NCBI GenBank assembly: GCA_009841255.1
Contig: VXMD01000031.1
Coordinates: forward strand, 104,268 to 165,896
DNA from: Candidatus Poribacteria bacterium
Lineage (GTDB): Bacteria; Poribacteria; WGA-4E; WGA-3G
Direction: 5' to 3'
Length of the DNA: 61,629 nt
A program made the position numbers and the translations under genes. Numbering within the stretch: position 1 is the first letter of the stretch; the number at the start of each line of letters is the position of its first letter. The notes beneath the pieces are model-generated. The model did no database searches. It was given only the letters and a program-made list of their open reading frames with translations, and was not told where the DNA came from. Below, in pieces: positions 17,692 through 26,122 of the stretch.

Positions 17692-18933
17692 CTACTCCTC
17701 CGACAAAAGCTCCTCAACGCGACATGCCAGATGTCCATCGGCGAGTTGAACCTCGACCCTATCGCCTACCGACACCTGTTCAGCCGAGGAGAGGACTTCC
17801 CCATCCGTTTTCCGACTGATGCTATATCCGCGCTGCAATGTAGCCAACGGACTCAGCGCGTTTAAACGTTGTGCAAGGGTTCGGAAGTCGCGTTCACGAT
17901 TAGAAAGACCCCGCGTCATAGCATTCCGACACATAGTTTCTAAGTCGTCTATCCTCTGGGAACGTTGATAAAGAGCGTCCTTTCTTCGTGTCGGTGAGAG
18001 TCGGGTCTCAAGGTCTTGGAGGCGTGTTGTGTGCGCATCAAATCGGGCATTTATCATTCCCCGCAGCCACGCGTCATATCCGTCTAATCGGTCAAGAAGT
18101 TCAGTCTGATCTGGAACGATATGTTCAATTGCCGCCGAAGGTGTCGGTGCGCGATGATCCGCCACCAAATCAGAGATCGTGGTATCCGTCTCATGCCCAA
18201 CCGCTGACACGACCGGAATCACAGAAGCGAAAATTGCACGCGCAACTATCTCCTCGTTGAACGCCCAGAGATCCTCAATCGAACCGCCACCGCGACCGAC
18301 GATTAACACATCTATATCCTCCCGTTGGTTCATTGCCCGGATCGCCTGAACAATCTCCTCTGCCGCATCATCACCTTGTACACGGCTCGGATGTAGCAAC
18401 ACCTCGGCTAACGGGTATCGCTTGCGGAGCTGTTGGCAGATGTCCTGAAACGCCGCGCCTGTCGCCGATGTTACCACACCGATTTTCTTCGGATATTTGG
18501 GTAACGGTTTTTTATGTGCAGGATCAAACAAACCCTCTACAGTAAGCCGCTCCTGCAATTCCTCAAAAGCCCGTTGCAACGCACCGACTCCCAATGGTTT
18601 CACCGCTCTCACCGTAATCTGGTATATCCCCTGAGGCCCATAGACCCCAATTTTTCCTTGTACCTGCACCTCTTCACCGTGGCGAATCAAAGCGCGAAAG
18701 CGAGCCGCGTTATTCTGCCAAATTATACATTTGATTTGATTTGTCTCATCTTTAAGCGTGAAATAGATGCGCCCCGAACCATGGTGTGTGCAATTTGATA
18801 TCTGTCCACGCACATACACATTTTGCAGATGCGGCTGTTGTTCTATCAGACGCTTCAGCAGATCCGTTATTTCACTAACACTATGGACAGTTCTTGTTGC
18901 CATCGGCATTTCCAATTGCATAATAGTCTTCAC
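17692..18933 (-). CDS. xseA: Exodeoxyribonuclease VII large subunit
   Basis: 413 residues. The N-terminal OB-fold (about residues 15-110) has VYVRGQISNCTHHGSGRIYF; the catalytic domain has GVVTSATGAAFQDI, IVGRGGGSIEDLWAFNEE and SAVGHETDTTISDLVAD. These are the conserved blocks of XseA, the catalytic subunit of exonuclease VII. A coiled-coil region follows (residues about 290-350). The start may be at 18933, or at one of the Met codons a few residues in (MQLEMPMATRTVHSV); the OB-fold begins soon after all of them. Confidence 0.95.
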   Translation of the reverse strand: MKTIMQLEMPMATRTVHSVSEITDLLKRLIEQQPHLQNVYVRGQISNCTHHGSGRIYFTLKDETNQIKCIIWQNNAARFRALIRHGEEVQVQGKIGVYGPQGIYQITVRAVKPLGVGALQRAFEELQERLTVEGLFDPAHKKPLPKYPKKIGVVTSATGAAFQDICQQLRKRYPLAEVLLHPSRVQGDDAAEEIVQAIRAMNQREDIDVLIVGRGGGSIEDLWAFNEEIVARAIFASVIPVVSAVGHETDTTISDLVADHRAPTPSAAIEHIVPDQTELLDRLDGYDAWLRGMINARFDAHTTRLQDLETRLSPTRRKDALYQRSQRIDDLETMCRNAMTRGLSNRERDFRTLAQRLNALSPLATLQRGYSISRKTDGEVLSSAEQVSVGDRVEVQLADGHLACRVEELLSEE

Positions 18934-18936
18934 TTT

Positions 18937-19250
18937 TTAATTATATCTTGTGGTTCGGTCAGGTAGATGAAGATATTTTCGTTTCTTTACGTTACCCGCC
19001 CACGTGTTTTTGCTTGGGGTGTTTTTGCTTGGGTATTTCTGCGTATTGCTTGGGGTTTTTGCTTGGGCGTTTCTGCGTATTTCTGCGTGTTTCTGCGTGT
19101 TTCTGCGTATTGTTGCATCTTTTGTAGCAGAGTCTCCTATTAGGAAATCCTGCCTCTTCACCCTTTCTTATCAAGGCACATCACAGTCAATCACATAAAT
19201 CACAGTCGCTCTTATAACTGAAAACTGACAACTGGTAACTGATAACTAAT
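18937..19250. repeat. ymdB-xseA intergenic region: tandem GTTTTTGCTTGGG / TTTCTGCGTRT array
   Basis: Some 310 bases of repeats and no gene. At 18943-18975 lies a diverged CTTGTGGTTCGGTCAGGT end. At 19003-19120 short units TGTTTTTGCTTGGG and TTTCTGCGTATTG/TTTCTGCGTG alternate in tandem. From 19205 there are heptamers (AACTGAAAACTGACAACTGG) reaching the ymdB stop. The array carries many accidental open frames. Confidence 0.85.
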
Positions 19251-20027
19251 TTAATACTGATGCTGCACCGGCACGATGCTCACTGCCAGTCCTGTTTCTT
19301 CGTCAAGTTCTATCTCAGCACCACAAAGCTTGACGTTACCTTTAGCGACAACAAAACGCGCAGGCATCATCGTCAAAAACCGCCCAAGCGAAATATCTAT
19401 CTGCGTGCCGATCACCGAATCGTAGGGGCCCGTCATACCGACATCTGTAATGTAAGCCGTGCCTTGTGGAAGAACACGCGCATCCGCCGTCTGAACGTGC
19501 GTGTGCGTGCCAAGCACTGCACCCACTCTGCCGTCTGCGTGCCAGCCCATCGCAATTTTTTCAGAGGTCGCTTCCGCATGAAAATCAAGGAGAATATAAG
19601 GTGTCACCGCTTTCACTTCAGGTAAAATCGCATCAAGCGCGTGAAACGGATTGGTATAAGCATTCATGAAAAGCTGACCCGCGAGATTAATGACACCGAG
19701 TTGCATTTGTCCGTCATCGGAGGTAACAAGGGTTACACCGCGTCCAGGAACATCCGTCGGATAATTCGCAGGGCGTATCAACTGCGGTGTTGTCTCTATA
19801 AAGCCGAAAATCTCGTGCTTATCCCAAACATGGTTCCCTGTTGTAATCGCCGAGACCCCGGATGCCAGCAGTTGATCAACAATGTCAAACGTTAACCCTT
19901 TGCCACCCGCCGTGTTCTCTCCGTTCGCAACGATGAAATCGTAGTTGTGCCGGTATTCTTCCAAAAACCGGACTGTTGCTGATCTGCCGGGTCTGCCAAC
20001 AATATCCCCGATAAACAATATTTTCAT
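19251..20027 (-). CDS. ymdB: YmdB-family metallophosphoesterase (cyclic-nucleotide phosphodiesterase type)
   Basis: 258 residues, the usual length of the YmdB/TIGR00282 family. Metal-binding motifs are all present: FIGDIVGRPGR at the N-terminus, ANGENTAGGKGLT, TTGNHVWDKHEI, DFHAEATSEK and VLGTHTHVQTADARVLPQGT. In Bacillus the enzyme hydrolyses 2',3'-cyclic nucleotides. It lies between pyrE and xseA on the minus strand. Both its start and the preceding pyrE stop lie in the ends of one mobile-looking repeat (20030-20266). Confidence 0.93.
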   Translation of the reverse strand: MKILFIGDIVGRPGRSATVRFLEEYRHNYDFIVANGENTAGGKGLTFDIVDQLLASGVSAITTGNHVWDKHEIFGFIETTPQLIRPANYPTDVPGRGVTLVTSDDGQMQLGVINLAGQLFMNAYTNPFHALDAILPEVKAVTPYILLDFHAEATSEKIAMGWHADGRVGAVLGTHTHVQTADARVLPQGTAYITDVGMTGPYDSVIGTQIDISLGRFLTMMPARFVVAKGNVKLCGAEIELDEETGLAVSIVPVQHQY

Positions 20028-20029
20028 AT

Positions 20030-20266
20030 TTTTAATGTTCCTTGCGGTTCGGTCAGGTCGGTTTCAAGTTTAACGTTCCTTTCCGTATATCCGCCCTCCA
20101 TTTCATTACGGGCTATGCGCCCTTTAAACAAACCCGTAGCCTGCAACATCGGCGCAGGGTGTTTTTGCTTGGGTATTTCTGCGTATTGCTGGGGTGTTTC
20201 TTCAGATATACGGAAAGACCCTTTATGCATCAAATCCACCTGACCGAACCGCAAGGTAAAATTAAA
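20030..20266. mobile_element. MITE-like element with inverted CCTTGCGGTTCGGTCAGGT ends
   Basis: About 235 bases bounded by inverted ends: CCTTGCGGTTCGGTCAGGT on the left (about 20040-20058) and its complement ACCTGACCGAACCGCAAGG on the right (about 20234-20252), both flanked by TTTAAT-like sequence. Inside are a second inverted pair around CCGTATATC and the GTGTTTTTGCTTGGG unit. It fills the pyrE-ymdB gap: the right end contains the pyrE stop codon (TAA in TTTAATTTT), and the left end gives ymdB its AAGG ribosome-binding site. It encodes no protein. Related ends occur near 1.2, 11.2, 17.2, 18.9 and 44.8 kb. Confidence 0.75.
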
Positions 20267-20774
20267 GATCCGCAAGCGTAAAAACGGATGCGAACGAACA
20301 ACCGAGCGCATTAATTTTCGTCGCACCACCTGCCTGCCGATCAATAGCAGCAACGACGTGCTCCACCCTATACCCCTCTGCACGGATCTGCTCAATAGAT
20401 GTACAGACCTGTCCCGCAGTCGTAATCACATCTTCTATGACGACAAGTGTACTGCCTTCCGCAACGCCACCTTCAATGAGGTTACACGTGCCGTACGTTT
20501 TCGCTTCCTTCCGAACATAGAAACACGGCAATCCCGTTTGCAACGAGAGCGCAGTTGCGAGCGGGATACCCCCTAATTCTAAACCTGCCAACCCGTCGCA
20601 TTCAGAGGGCAGTAATTTTGCCATCTCCTCAGCAATCGCAGCGAGCAGTGCGGGATCGCTCTCGAACCGGTATTTGTCCCAATAAAAGTTGCTGATGTTC
20701 CCAGAGCGGAGTACGAATTCTCCTGTAAGATAGGAAACCGCGCGTATCTGTTCTGCAAGTTCTGTTTTTGTCAT
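20262..20774 (-). CDS. pyrE: Orotate phosphoribosyltransferase
   Basis: 170 residues. It has the PyrE features VLRSGNISNFYWDKYRFES, the LGGIPLATALS block, FYVRKEAKTYGT and the PRPP-binding loop VVIEDVITTAGQV. The enzyme joins orotate and PRPP to give OMP in pyrimidine synthesis. It is at the short end of the family. The last codons and stop lie inside the MITE-like end (20262-20266), so the C-terminal few residues may be altered from the ancestral protein. The start has no Shine-Dalgarno; heptamers run up to an A-rich ATAAAAATATG. Confidence 0.94.
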   Translation of the reverse strand: MTKTELAEQIRAVSYLTGEFVLRSGNISNFYWDKYRFESDPALLAAIAEEMAKLLPSECDGLAGLELGGIPLATALSLQTGLPCFYVRKEAKTYGTCNLIEGGVAEGSTLVVIEDVITTAGQVCTSIEQIRAEGYRVEHVVAAIDRQAGGATKINALGCSFASVFTLADL

Positions 20775-20775
20775 A

Positions 20776-20992
20776 TTTTTATAGTTATCAGTTATCGGTT
20801 GTCAGTTGTCGGAAGAATGGTTGTCGGTGTGTCCCGCTTCGCTCCATTTTCGGTTATAGGTACGTTCGCTGCGCTCACTTTAAGTTATTGGTTATTGGTT
20901 ATAAGTTAAGAGTCTCTCGCTAAACGATAACCTCTTAACTTACAACCTAAAGGTTTTTCGGAGAAAAACCGAACCGATAACTGACAACTATT
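20776..20992. repeat. selD-pyrE intergenic heptamer tract
   Basis: About 215 bases of heptamer variants (AGTTATCAGTTATCGG, GGTTATTGGTTATAAGTTAAG) with an AAGAG...CTCTT module and the hairpin AAGGTTTTTCGGAGAAAAACCG. It ends with GACAACTATT at the selD stop, which reads TAA TAG TTGTC. Confidence 0.88.
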
Positions 20993-22034
20993 AAAACACT
21001 TCAATATGTGCCGTGTCTCCTGCTACCACTTCCCCAATAACAGCCGCTTCTGGACAATCCGCCGCACGGAGTTCCGCTATCGCCGCGTCGGCGTTCTCTG
21101 CCGAAAGCGAAAACAGCAGTCCACCCGACGTTTCTGCCTCCATCAAAATATGCCGCATCGCCTCACTATCGGTATGGAAGGTAACCTTGTCAGCGAGGAA
21201 CGTCATATTCGCAAGATAGGCTTGCGTATAGGTGTCCTGTGCAACGAGTGCAGGAGCATCGGTAAAGTAAGGCACAGCACGACTATCAATCCTGAGGCGA
21301 ACATCGTTGCCCGCTGCCATTTCCGACGCGTGTCCCAACAAGCCGTAACCCGTGACATCTGTACACGCACTCGCACCGTACTTCAGCATGACTGCCGACG
21401 CAGAAGCGTTGAGTCGGGCCATCGATTCGACGAGCTGCGGTAAAACGGCATCACTGATTTTATCGAATTTCAGTCCTGTGGTGAGGATACCGATACCGAG
21501 ATTCTTGGTCAGGATCAGTACCTCACCCGGACGCGCGCCGTAGTTCTTGACGAATTTCTCCGGATGCACAATACCCGTTACAGCGAGTCCATACATCAAC
21601 TCTGGAGCATCCACCGTATGTCCACCGACAAGCGCCGCCCCTGCCTCAAGCGCCTTTTCCGTGCCACCTTGGACAATGTCACCGAGGATCGATAGCTCCA
21701 AGTCCGCCTTGGGCCAACACGTGATGTTCAACGCCGTTTTCGGGACACCGCCCATACTGTAGACATCACTCAGTGAGTTCGTCGCAGCAATCGCACCGAA
21801 GGTATACGGATCATCCACGATAGGCGTGAAGTAGTCCACCGTGTTAACAAGTGCAAGTTCGTCAGAAATGCGGTAGATCCCAGCGTCATCGGAGGTTTCA
21901 GTACCGACAAGTAGGTTCGGATCCGTGGATTTCGGAATTTTCCCTAAAATGTGCGCAAGCTCACCCGGAGCGAGTTTTGACGCTCACCCTGCACATTTGA
22001 CGGTCGCCGTGAGTCGAATTTTTTCTTCTGCCAT
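20991..22034 (-). CDS. selD: Selenide, water dikinase (selenophosphate synthetase), a selenoprotein
   Basis: The full gene is 347 codons and starts at ATG 22034. Codon 17 is TGA (21986-21984) in the context VKCAG-U-ASKLAPGEL, exactly where SelD has its catalytic Cys or Sec (Cys17 in E. coli). Downstream are the next catalytic Lys, TSDDAGIYRI, NTVDYFTPIVDDPYTFG, GGHTVDAPELMYG and DVTGYGLLGHASEMA. The enzyme makes selenophosphate from selenide and ATP. The reading frame downstream is intact, so the TGA is best read as selenocysteine. This implies selA, selB and a tRNA-Sec elsewhere in the genome. It lies between the sugar isomerase and pyrE on the same strand. Confidence 0.95.
21953..21986 (-). 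promoter_or_regulatory. Sec codon and putative bacterial SECIS hairpin in selD
   Basis: The UGA at 21986-21984 is followed nine bases later by CTCGC, a TCCGG loop and GTGAG (21974-21960 on the minus strand). An outer GCG/CGC pairing flanks it, ending at 21953. This is the location and size expected of a bacterial SECIS element read by SelB. The exact fold is inferred. Confidence 0.6.
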
Positions 22035-22049
22035 GATAGAATAGATACC

Positions 22050-22260
22050 TCTTTAGTAGTTATCAGTTATCGGTTATTCGGTTATCGGTTACAAGAGAGG
22101 TATGTTAAACGAGCGGAAACGCCCAAGCAAAAACACCTCTTAACTGGCAACTGAAAGGATTTTCGGAGACGGGGAAGCCCACACGGGCTTCATACCCGGG
22201 AAATGCCATAAGGCATTCATACCGTTGATTCTGATTCACCGAACCGACAACTGACAACTA
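22050..22260. repeat. Isomerase-selD intergenic repeats with two REP hairpins
   Basis: Heptamers (AGTTATCGGTTATTCGG) and an ACCTCTTAACTGG module carrying a GAAACGCCCAAGCAAAAAC insert lie on the left. Two tandem hairpins follow: GAAGCCCACACGGGCTTC (22168-22185 area) and AATGCCATAAGGCATT, each followed by CATACC. The right end is GACAACTGACAACTATT at the isomerase stop. Confidence 0.85.
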
Positions 22261-23157
22261 TTACCCCAAATCCGACAAAACCGATTTCACATACGCCACA
22301 CTCCGACCATCTTGATGGAACTGGTCGCCGTCGCGGATACCTTCGATTGCTAGATAACCGTCGTAGTTGACATCCAATAACGCCGCAATTGCGAAACGGT
22401 AGTCGATCTCGCCATCAGGAAGCGGAGCTTGGACGTAGATAGCCGTTTCCAGATTCGGGATATGCACACGATAGAGGCTCTTGCAATGCCAATAGTTAAC
22501 GTGCGACGCAAGCGCAACGATCGCATCTTCGCACGATTCCTCTGGAACATCGTAAGTCCAATAGATGTTCCCCAAATCCGGATTCACGCCGACATTCGGG
22601 GCATCGATTAATTCTAACAGATGCAGTGTCGACCAACTGTTATCCGCAATCGAGTTTTGATGGACTTCTATGGAGATCTCTACTCCCAGATTGGCAGCAA
22701 TACCGGCGACTTCGCTCACGGCTTTTGCAGTGCGTTCATAATCCGCCGCACTCGCGAGACGACTCGACCCTTGCGAGACCGATTCACCACGATACGTGCC
22801 TTTACCATTCGGGTCACGCGGTGGCGTGGTAACCGTGGAATTCACAACCCCCGCACCCACATTCGCCGCAAAATGAACAGCGTTGATCATACTCTGTTTG
22901 TTCGCAGCAGCGACACGCGGATGCGCCGCACCACCCCCACCACGAATCGCTACGCATGGAATCCCAGCGTCTTCAAGCTCCAAGCGGAGCGTTTTGGCTT
23001 CAGGATCAGGGAGGTTCATCGCAGGAAGTTCAATCCCGTCGAATCCAATCGCTTTAGCATGATCCAAAAACCGGCGTCGATCTGTCGCATCGGTAGGTAA
23101 CCCGCCACCGTTATACGGATACGATGCACAGCGTCTAAAAGCGTACGCAATCTTCAT
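22261..23157 (-). CDS. Sugar phosphate isomerase/epimerase family (xylose-isomerase-like TIM barrel)
   Basis: 298 residues with the AP-endonuclease-2/xylose-isomerase-like barrel pattern: GFDGIELPAMNLPDPEAK near residue 37, GVEISIEVHQNSIADN with the metal-binding Glu, VGVNPDLGNIYW, NYWHCKSLYR and GYLAIEGIRDGD near the end. These Glu, Asp, His and Glu positions match the metal site of the superfamily. The true substrate is unknown. Its ATG overlaps the stop of the HD-domain gene (ATGA at 23157-23154), so the two are translationally coupled. Confidence 0.85.
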   Translation of the reverse strand: MKIAYAFRRCASYPYNGGGLPTDATDRRRFLDHAKAIGFDGIELPAMNLPDPEAKTLRLELEDAGIPCVAIRGGGGAAHPRVAAANKQSMINAVHFAANVGAGVVNSTVTTPPRDPNGKGTYRGESVSQGSSRLASAADYERTAKAVSEVAGIAANLGVEISIEVHQNSIADNSWSTLHLLELIDAPNVGVNPDLGNIYWTYDVPEESCEDAIVALASHVNYWHCKSLYRVHIPNLETAIYVQAPLPDGEIDYRFAIAALLDVNYDGYLAIEGIRDGDQFHQDGRSVAYVKSVLSDLG

Positions 23158-23879
23158 TGAGTTTCTCCTTCAAATAGGTATGCCACAGCCTGCTGAAACT
23201 GGCGAAAGAGGTGAGGATTTACAGCATCTATTGCTGCCGGAGCCTCCCGAGCATCGTTGCTATCGGAGGCCCCTTGTTGAGGTGCGGTGTCATTTCCATC
23301 GGATTCGGCGTTCGCACCACTGTCATGTTTAGATAGTTTAACACGGACCCCGTTTTTTTGTAAAGCGGCGTCTCGCTCAGCGATCGCACCGAGAATACTA
23401 CGGTAATACCACGCCTGATCCTCAACACCGCCGTGGAACCGATCCCATACCGTATCACCGATGACATCGTATTCTGAGATGATAGTGCGGAGGTTGTGCA
23501 ATTTGTCGGCGCATGTTACAGTGCAGACTTCAGGACTCGCAGTCCGTAACGCTTCAATCCGTTCCGTCTTACGGGCTCGCCACCGCAACGCTTTGTTCTC
23601 TGAGCAACCATCAACAATCTCCGCAATAGCGTTGCCAAAACGTTCTCGAATGAATTCCAGGGTTAGATCGGTATCCTCAACGGTATCGTGCAGGATACCC
23701 CCAATAATCACGGCTTCAGGGCATCCCGCTTCCATTAAAATGAGACCGACGGCATAGGGGTGTGTGATATAGGGCGTGTCAGTGCCTTTCCGGTATTGCC
23801 CTTGATGGGCTTCGGCGGCGACTTCTATTGCTTCTTCAATCTGGTTTTTTCGAGTACCGTTCTGCGTCATGCTTTCCAA
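23154..23879 (-). CDS. HD-domain hydrolase of RelA/SpoT type (small ppGpp-hydrolase-like)
   Basis: 241 residues (or five fewer if the start is at the Met of MTQNGTRK). The HD domain covers residues about 15-165, with RKGTDTPYITHPYAVGLIL, GGILHDTVEDTDLTLEFI and TCADKLHNLRTI, i.e. the H...HDxxED...D metal site of SpoT/Mesh1 proteins. There is no synthetase or TGS/ACT domain, so it would be a stand-alone hydrolase of (p)ppGpp or a related nucleotide. The last 80 residues include a low-complexity linker. It is the first gene of the eight-gene minus-strand run to dxs and overlaps the next gene by four bases. Confidence 0.85.
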   Translation of the reverse strand: MESMTQNGTRKNQIEEAIEVAAEAHQGQYRKGTDTPYITHPYAVGLILMEAGCPEAVIIGGILHDTVEDTDLTLEFIRERFGNAIAEIVDGCSENKALRWRARKTERIEALRTASPEVCTVTCADKLHNLRTIISEYDVIGDTVWDRFHGGVEDQAWYYRSILGAIAERDAALQKNGVRVKLSKHDSGANAESDGNDTAPQQGASDSNDAREAPAAIDAVNPHLFRQFQQAVAYLFEGETQ

Positions 23880-23984
23880 TCGTGCTTGTAATCGTCTTAT
23901 CCTATGTTAGAAAATCAGAGACTTAAAGATTGTTAAATGATACACTATTTTCAGTAAACCCGTCAAGATGTTTTTTGGGTGATT

Positions 23985-24090
23985 TGGGTTATAAGTTATA
24001 AGTTATAAGTTAAGCCTTATAGCAGTTGGGAAGGTTTAGCACGACACAAGCACTCTTAACTTATAACCATAAACCAACAACTCAAAAGGA
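23985..24090. repeat. Heptamer tract upstream of the S23-like gene
   Basis: GGTTATAAGTTATAAGTTATAAG heptamers (in 23985-24015), then a spacer, then CTTATAACCATAAACC before AAAGGAG. A second tract with the same heptamers (AACTTATAACTTATAACC) follows the gene at 24462-24510, so the gene is bracketed by copies. Confidence 0.8.
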
Positions 24091-24097
24091 GCATATA

Positions 24098-24463
24098 TTG
24101 CAGAATTTCAGAAACTTAGAAGTGTGGAAAAAATCTCATGCATTAACATTAAGTGTATATGAATCAATATCCCAGTTCCCCCGCGAAGAAATATATGGAT
24201 TGACAAGCCAAATTCGTCGAGCCTGTGCCTCCATACCAACCAATATAGCTGAAGGGAGTGGGAGAGAAAGTGCCGCTGATTTCGCTCGTTTTCTTCAAAT
24301 AGCAGTCGGATCCGCAAGCGAAACCGAGTATCTTGTTCTACTCGCTCACGATCTAAAATACATTACCACAGCACAGTACACCGAATTAATAGAGACAACG
24401 ATTCGCGTGAAGAAAATGCTTATCGCTTTACTAAAGCGTATCAGAGCCAGTAAGAACCAATAA
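24098..24463 (+). CDS. Four-helix-bundle protein of the 23S rRNA intervening-sequence (S23) family
   Basis: 121 residues when started at the TTG at 24098, which has AAAAGGAG seven bases upstream; an ATG-less extension further upstream would read through repeat DNA. The protein has the family pattern FRNLEVWKKSHALTLSVYES, LTSQIRRACASIPTNIAEGS and FARFLQIAVGSASETEYLV. Such proteins form small four-helix bundles, often pentameric. They are found within rRNA intervening sequences and elsewhere; their function is unknown. The gene is flanked on both sides by the same heptamer repeat, suggesting it travels as a cassette. Confidence 0.9.
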   Translation: MQNFRNLEVWKKSHALTLSVYESISQFPREEIYGLTSQIRRACASIPTNIAEGSGRESAADFARFLQIAVGSASETEYLVLLAHDLKYITTAQYTELIETTIRVKKMLIALLKRIRASKNQ

Positions 24464-24515
24464 CTTATAACTTATAACCAACAACCAAGAACCAACACCC
24501 AATTGAGGTAACATC

Positions 24516-25976
24516 ATGACAACGCTTGCTATCGCCGGAATCATGCACGAATCGAACACATTTAGCGACACCCCCACCGACGCCGCTGCCTTCTCTCAAA
24601 CCCACGCCGGTAATATAATAAAGACGTGGGGAGAAGCACATCACGAAATAAGCGGATTCATTCAAGGCGCCACACAATACGATTATACGATCTATCCGAC
24701 GTTCATGGCGACTGCAATGCCCGCAGGACGCGTGACGGACGATGTGTTCGACCGGATGACCGAGATATTAATCCAGCACCTCAAAGCCGCCCCGAAACAC
24801 GAAGGACTCCTGCTCGCACTGCACGGGGCGATGGCAGTCGAGAGTTATCCCGACGGCGATGGCGAGGTCTTACGACGGCTCCGAGATGCATTCGGGCAGG
24901 ACTTTCCGATTGTTGTCACGCTTGACCAACACGCCAACGTCTCCAAGCAGATGGTCACCGAATCCACGGCACTCGTGATTTACAAGACAACGCCGCATAT
25001 CGATCAACGCCAACGCGGACTACAGGCAGCAGAACTGATGATGCGGATACTCCGAGGAGAGGTTACACCCACACAAGCACTCGCCAAACCGCCGATGCTC
25101 CTCAATATCCTGTATCACGTCACCAGTGTGCCGCCGATGGCACCTATTCTCAACACCGCGACGCAGTTAGAAGAAAGCCCGAATATCCTCGTCGGGAACG
25201 TCGCCGTCGGCTATCCGTATGCCGATGTCCATGAGGCGGGACCCGCCTTCGTCGTTGTCACTGATAACGACCCGAAACTCGCCCAAAGCGAAGCCGATCG
25301 CCTCTCCGACATGCTTTGGAATGTCCGTGGACAACTCACGCTCGATCTCCCCGATGCCGCGCAGGCAGTTGAGCAAGCCATACAATCTGAAAAACATCCC
25401 GCTATTCTTGTCGAAATGGGGGATAACATCGGCGGTGGTTCACCCGGGGATAGCACTTTCATTCTATCGGAGTTGGTCCGGCAGGAAGCCTCCGGATTCG
25501 TTGTCGTCGTTTTTGATCCAGAGGCTGTTCAAACGTGTATTCAGGCGGGAGTCGGTGGGACAGTCTCCCTCGAAGTCGGTGGAAAAGCGGACAACCTACA
25601 CGGCGATCCCGTCCCGATTCGCGGCACTGTCCGGCTCATCCACGACGGACAGTACATAGAAACGCAACCTCGGCACGGCGGGGTGAGATACCACAATCAG
25701 GGGTTGACGACTGTCGTGACAGTCGGAGATTCTCTGGTCGTCTTGACAAGTCGGCGACAGACACCCTTTAGTCTCCAGCAACTCTACAGTCTCGGCATCG
25801 ACCCGACGGAGATGCGGATGATTGTCGTCAAAGCCGCCGTCGCCTACCGTGCCGCCTACGAACCCATTGCAGGACAGATTATCGAGGTAGACACACCCGG
25901 ACTGACAGCGGTGAACCCGTTACATTTTGAATATCACAACCTCCGCCGACCGCTGTTTCCGTTAGATGATTTGTAG
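24516..25976 (+). CDS. M81 family metallopeptidase (MlrC/microcystinase C-like)
   Basis: 486 residues, the usual length of the M81 family. Visible blocks: IAGIMHESNTFSDTPT at the N-terminus with the Glu-Ser-Asn-Thr-Phe signature, LLALHGAMAVE, VTLDQHANVSKQM with the metal-binding His, IYKTTPHIDQRQRG, and further on VEMGDNIGGGSPGDST. Characterised MlrC cleaves linearised microcystin; most members have unknown peptide substrates. The start has a GAGG ribosome-binding site eight bases upstream. The downstream LamG gene has its own promoter. Confidence 0.92.
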   Translation: MTTLAIAGIMHESNTFSDTPTDAAAFSQTHAGNIIKTWGEAHHEISGFIQGATQYDYTIYPTFMATAMPAGRVTDDVFDRMTEILIQHLKAAPKHEGLLLALHGAMAVESYPDGDGEVLRRLRDAFGQDFPIVVTLDQHANVSKQMVTESTALVIYKTTPHIDQRQRGLQAAELMMRILRGEVTPTQALAKPPMLLNILYHVTSVPPMAPILNTATQLEESPNILVGNVAVGYPYADVHEAGPAFVVVTDNDPKLAQSEADRLSDMLWNVRGQLTLDLPDAAQAVEQAIQSEKHPAILVEMGDNIGGGSPGDSTFILSELVRQEASGFVVVVFDPEAVQTCIQAGVGGTVSLEVGGKADNLHGDPVPIRGTVRLIHDGQYIETQPRHGGVRYHNQGLTTVVTVGDSLVVLTSRRQTPFSLQQLYSLGIDPTEMRMIVVKAAVAYRAAYEPIAGQIIEVDTPGLTAVNPLHFEYHNLRRPLFPLDDL

Positions 25977-25978
25977 GA

Positions 25979-26006
25979 TTGACTTTTTTCCATATCAAGC
26001 TATAAT
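25979..26006 (+). promoter_or_regulatory. Sigma-70-type promoter for the LamG gene
   Basis: TTGACT (25979-25984), 16 bases, TATAAT (26001-26006). It gives a leader of about 110 bases before a strong AAGGAGG site and the ATG at 26123. Confidence 0.6.
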
Positions 26007-26122
26007 TATGGACATAAAATGATTCCTAAGACTTGTTGAATTTCGATTGAGCCCTTGATATCATGGGCATGAACGTCTGTGGGCAGTAGATGTAACAGGA
26101 AACGACCAAGGAGGTAAAACGG

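Noticed and set aside
19004-19198. Cys/Phe-rich frame in the microrepeat array
   Set aside because: Periodic translation of the tandem repeat, without start signal or homology.
20991-21839. Shorter selD starting at GTG 21839
   Set aside because: It would lack the catalytic N-terminus; homology continues upstream through the UGA-Sec codon to ATG 22034.
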